Source: Amycolatopsis pretoriensis (GTDB lineage: Bacteria > Actinomycetota > Actinomycetes > Mycobacteriales > Pseudonocardiaceae). Taken from it: a stretch of 64,000 nt of DNA. The first letter of the stretch is position 1, and each line of letters opens with the position of its first letter. The translations under genes and the position numbers were made by a program. Of this stretch, positions 63,188 through 64,000 are shown piece by piece. Where the stretch lies: the NCBI RefSeq assembly GCF_900107925.1, contig NZ_FNUJ01000003.1:620001-684000 (forward strand), read 5' to 3'. The notes beneath the pieces are model-generated. The model was not told the DNA's origin. It worked only from the letters and a program-made list of their open reading frames with translations, and searched no databases.

Positions 63188-64000
63188 TTGAGCGCCTCGC
63201 GACGGCAAGGCCGTCGCTTCCCCGGACCCGCGCTGTGGTCCCGAGCCCTCGAAATCCGCGATGACTGGCTGAGCTGCGCGCTGAGCACCGAGCCGGCGGA
63301 CCGGCCGGCCGCGGAAACGGCGATCAGCCGGCTCTACGAACTGGCCGGCGCGGCACCGCCGACGTTCTCGTGGGTCGGTTCCCCGGCCGCCGCGGCCGAG
63401 CTGGTGTCGCCGGGGCAAGCGCTTTCCCTGGACGGCGAACAGCCGGTGGAAGCGCGGTTGGCGACGTGTGTCCGCTCCCTTCGGCAGCGGCTCGACCAGC
63501 GGACCGGCAGCCGGCGCGACTGGTACCGGCCGCCGCCGGACCCCGTGCGCGTCCCGCTCCGGGCGTTGCTGAACAACGGGTTGGGCCCGGCGTTGCAGCG
63601 GTCGATCCGGGATTCCGTCGCCGGGGCCCTGCGGGGTGCGCTGCCGGTGCGGAGCGGCTTGCACTGGTACGGCCAGCAGGAAGCCCACTGGATCGCGTTG
63701 TACGACCTCCACCGCCGCGTCGACGGCGTCGAGTTCGGTCCGGAAGACGTTCACGAACTGGATCTGTGGGCCACGCTCGCGCGGTCGTGCGGGTGGTGGT
63801 GGCCGCGCGAAGGCCGGTGCGTCGTCGCCGAACGGCCGCTCGTCGTGCGCACCGAGCGCGTGGACGACGACTACGGCGGGGTCCGCCCGCACCACGCGAA
63901 CGGCCCCGCGGTGGCGTTCCCCGACGGCTGGACCGTGCACGCGTGGCACGGGACGCGGGTGCCGTCCTGGGTGATCGACGGGCCGACGGCCGAGCTGATC
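63188..64000 (+). CDS. DUF6745 protein (3' end outside window)
   Basis: The frame is open from 63146 to the window edge and reads like the DUF6745 family: LEIRDDWLSCALSTEPADR, LHWYGQQEAHWIALYDLHRR and AFPDGWTVHAWHGTRVPSWV. The only in-frame start codon near the expected N-terminus is TTG 63188, without a good ribosome-binding site. An ATG at 63153 opens a different frame that stops after 12 codons, so a frameshift near the start is possible. Function of the family is unknown; a leucine-rich-repeat-like architecture has been proposed for relatives. Confidence 0.75.
   Translation, partial: MSASRRQGRRFPGPALWSRALEIRDDWLSCALSTEPADRPAAETAISRLYELAGAAPPTFSWVGSPAAAAELVSPGQALSLDGEQPVEARLATCVRSLRQRLDQRTGSRRDWYRPPPDPVRVPLRALLNNGLGPALQRSIRDSVAGALRGALPVRSGLHWYGQQEAHWIALYDLHRRVDGVEFGPEDVHELDLWATLARSCGWWWPREGRCVVAERPLVVRTERVDDDYGGVRPHHANGPAVAFPDGWTVHAWHGTRVPSWVIDGPTAELI

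Overview
The window is chromosomal DNA of a high-GC actinomycete. GC-rich third codon positions, many GTG starts, stop/start overlaps such as GTGA and TGATG, and the gene families present all point there. The gene order (lpqW-like/typA at one end; then ychF, ispH, lipid-droplet protein, xseA-xseB, glpX, fum, phoH2, short-chain prenyl transferase and hemolysin III) follows the Rv1165/66, Rv1112-Rv1107c, Rv1099c-Rv1098c, Rv1095 and Rv1086-Rv1085c series of mycobacteria with insertions. Together with repeats I associate with Amycolatopsis intergenic DNA, this suggests a Pseudonocardiaceae member, probably Amycolatopsis-like. That genus call is inference from memory. I saw no rRNA, tRNA, CRISPR array, insertion sequence or prophage.

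Layout. 1-4700: start of an LpqW-like lipoprotein, typA, a tiny Cys/Lys-rich protein behind an iron-box-like site, a YciI protein, a tryptophanyl-tRNA synthetase behind a textbook Trp attenuator, and a Nudix hydrolase. 4700-10400: a tandem-repeat gap, a two-component system, and a divergent LolA-like/ABC-exporter operon. 10400-14900: a thiamine importer (thiBPQ) under a TPP riboswitch, a pterin dehydratase and two tiny membrane peptides. 14900-18700: an accessory block with a HEPN/MNT toxin-antitoxin pair behind a 38-bp palindrome and a type VII-secreted polymorphic toxin cassette with a presumed immunity gene. 18700-27300: ychF, Ada-AlkA, SbcCD, a frameshifted remnant and RmuC, i.e. repair and translation-associated housekeeping.

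27600-40300: the conserved core (DUF6542, ispH, lipid-droplet protein, xseAB, glpX, fumarase) interrupted by a secreted trypsin-like protease, a ferredoxin reductase, a TetR regulator, a secreted lipase and a GntR/OsmC pair. 40300-51900: an orphan membrane protein, an aldo/keto reductase with a divergent regulator, a membrane-anchored phosphate-binding-type protein, ATP-dependent ligase LigB, a sedolisin-type protease, a Pr6Pr membrane protein, and an OYE-type flavin reductase divergent from an MBL hydrolase across two palindromes. 51900-64000: DUF309, GuaB1, PhoH2, a small secreted protein, the prenyl transferase, hemolysin III, a repeat-dense gap, AhpD-like, PRC-barrel/DUF2382, acyl-CoA dehydrogenase, a GH28 enzyme and the start of a DUF6745 protein.

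Best candidates for something new are the toxin cassette with its adjacent HEPN/MNT module, the iron-box-preceded 49-residue Cys/Lys-rich protein, the Trp-attenuated trpS, and the large inverted repeat plus 40/41-nt tandem repeat after hemolysin III. All calls rest on reading the sequence and on remembered family features; no database search was run.
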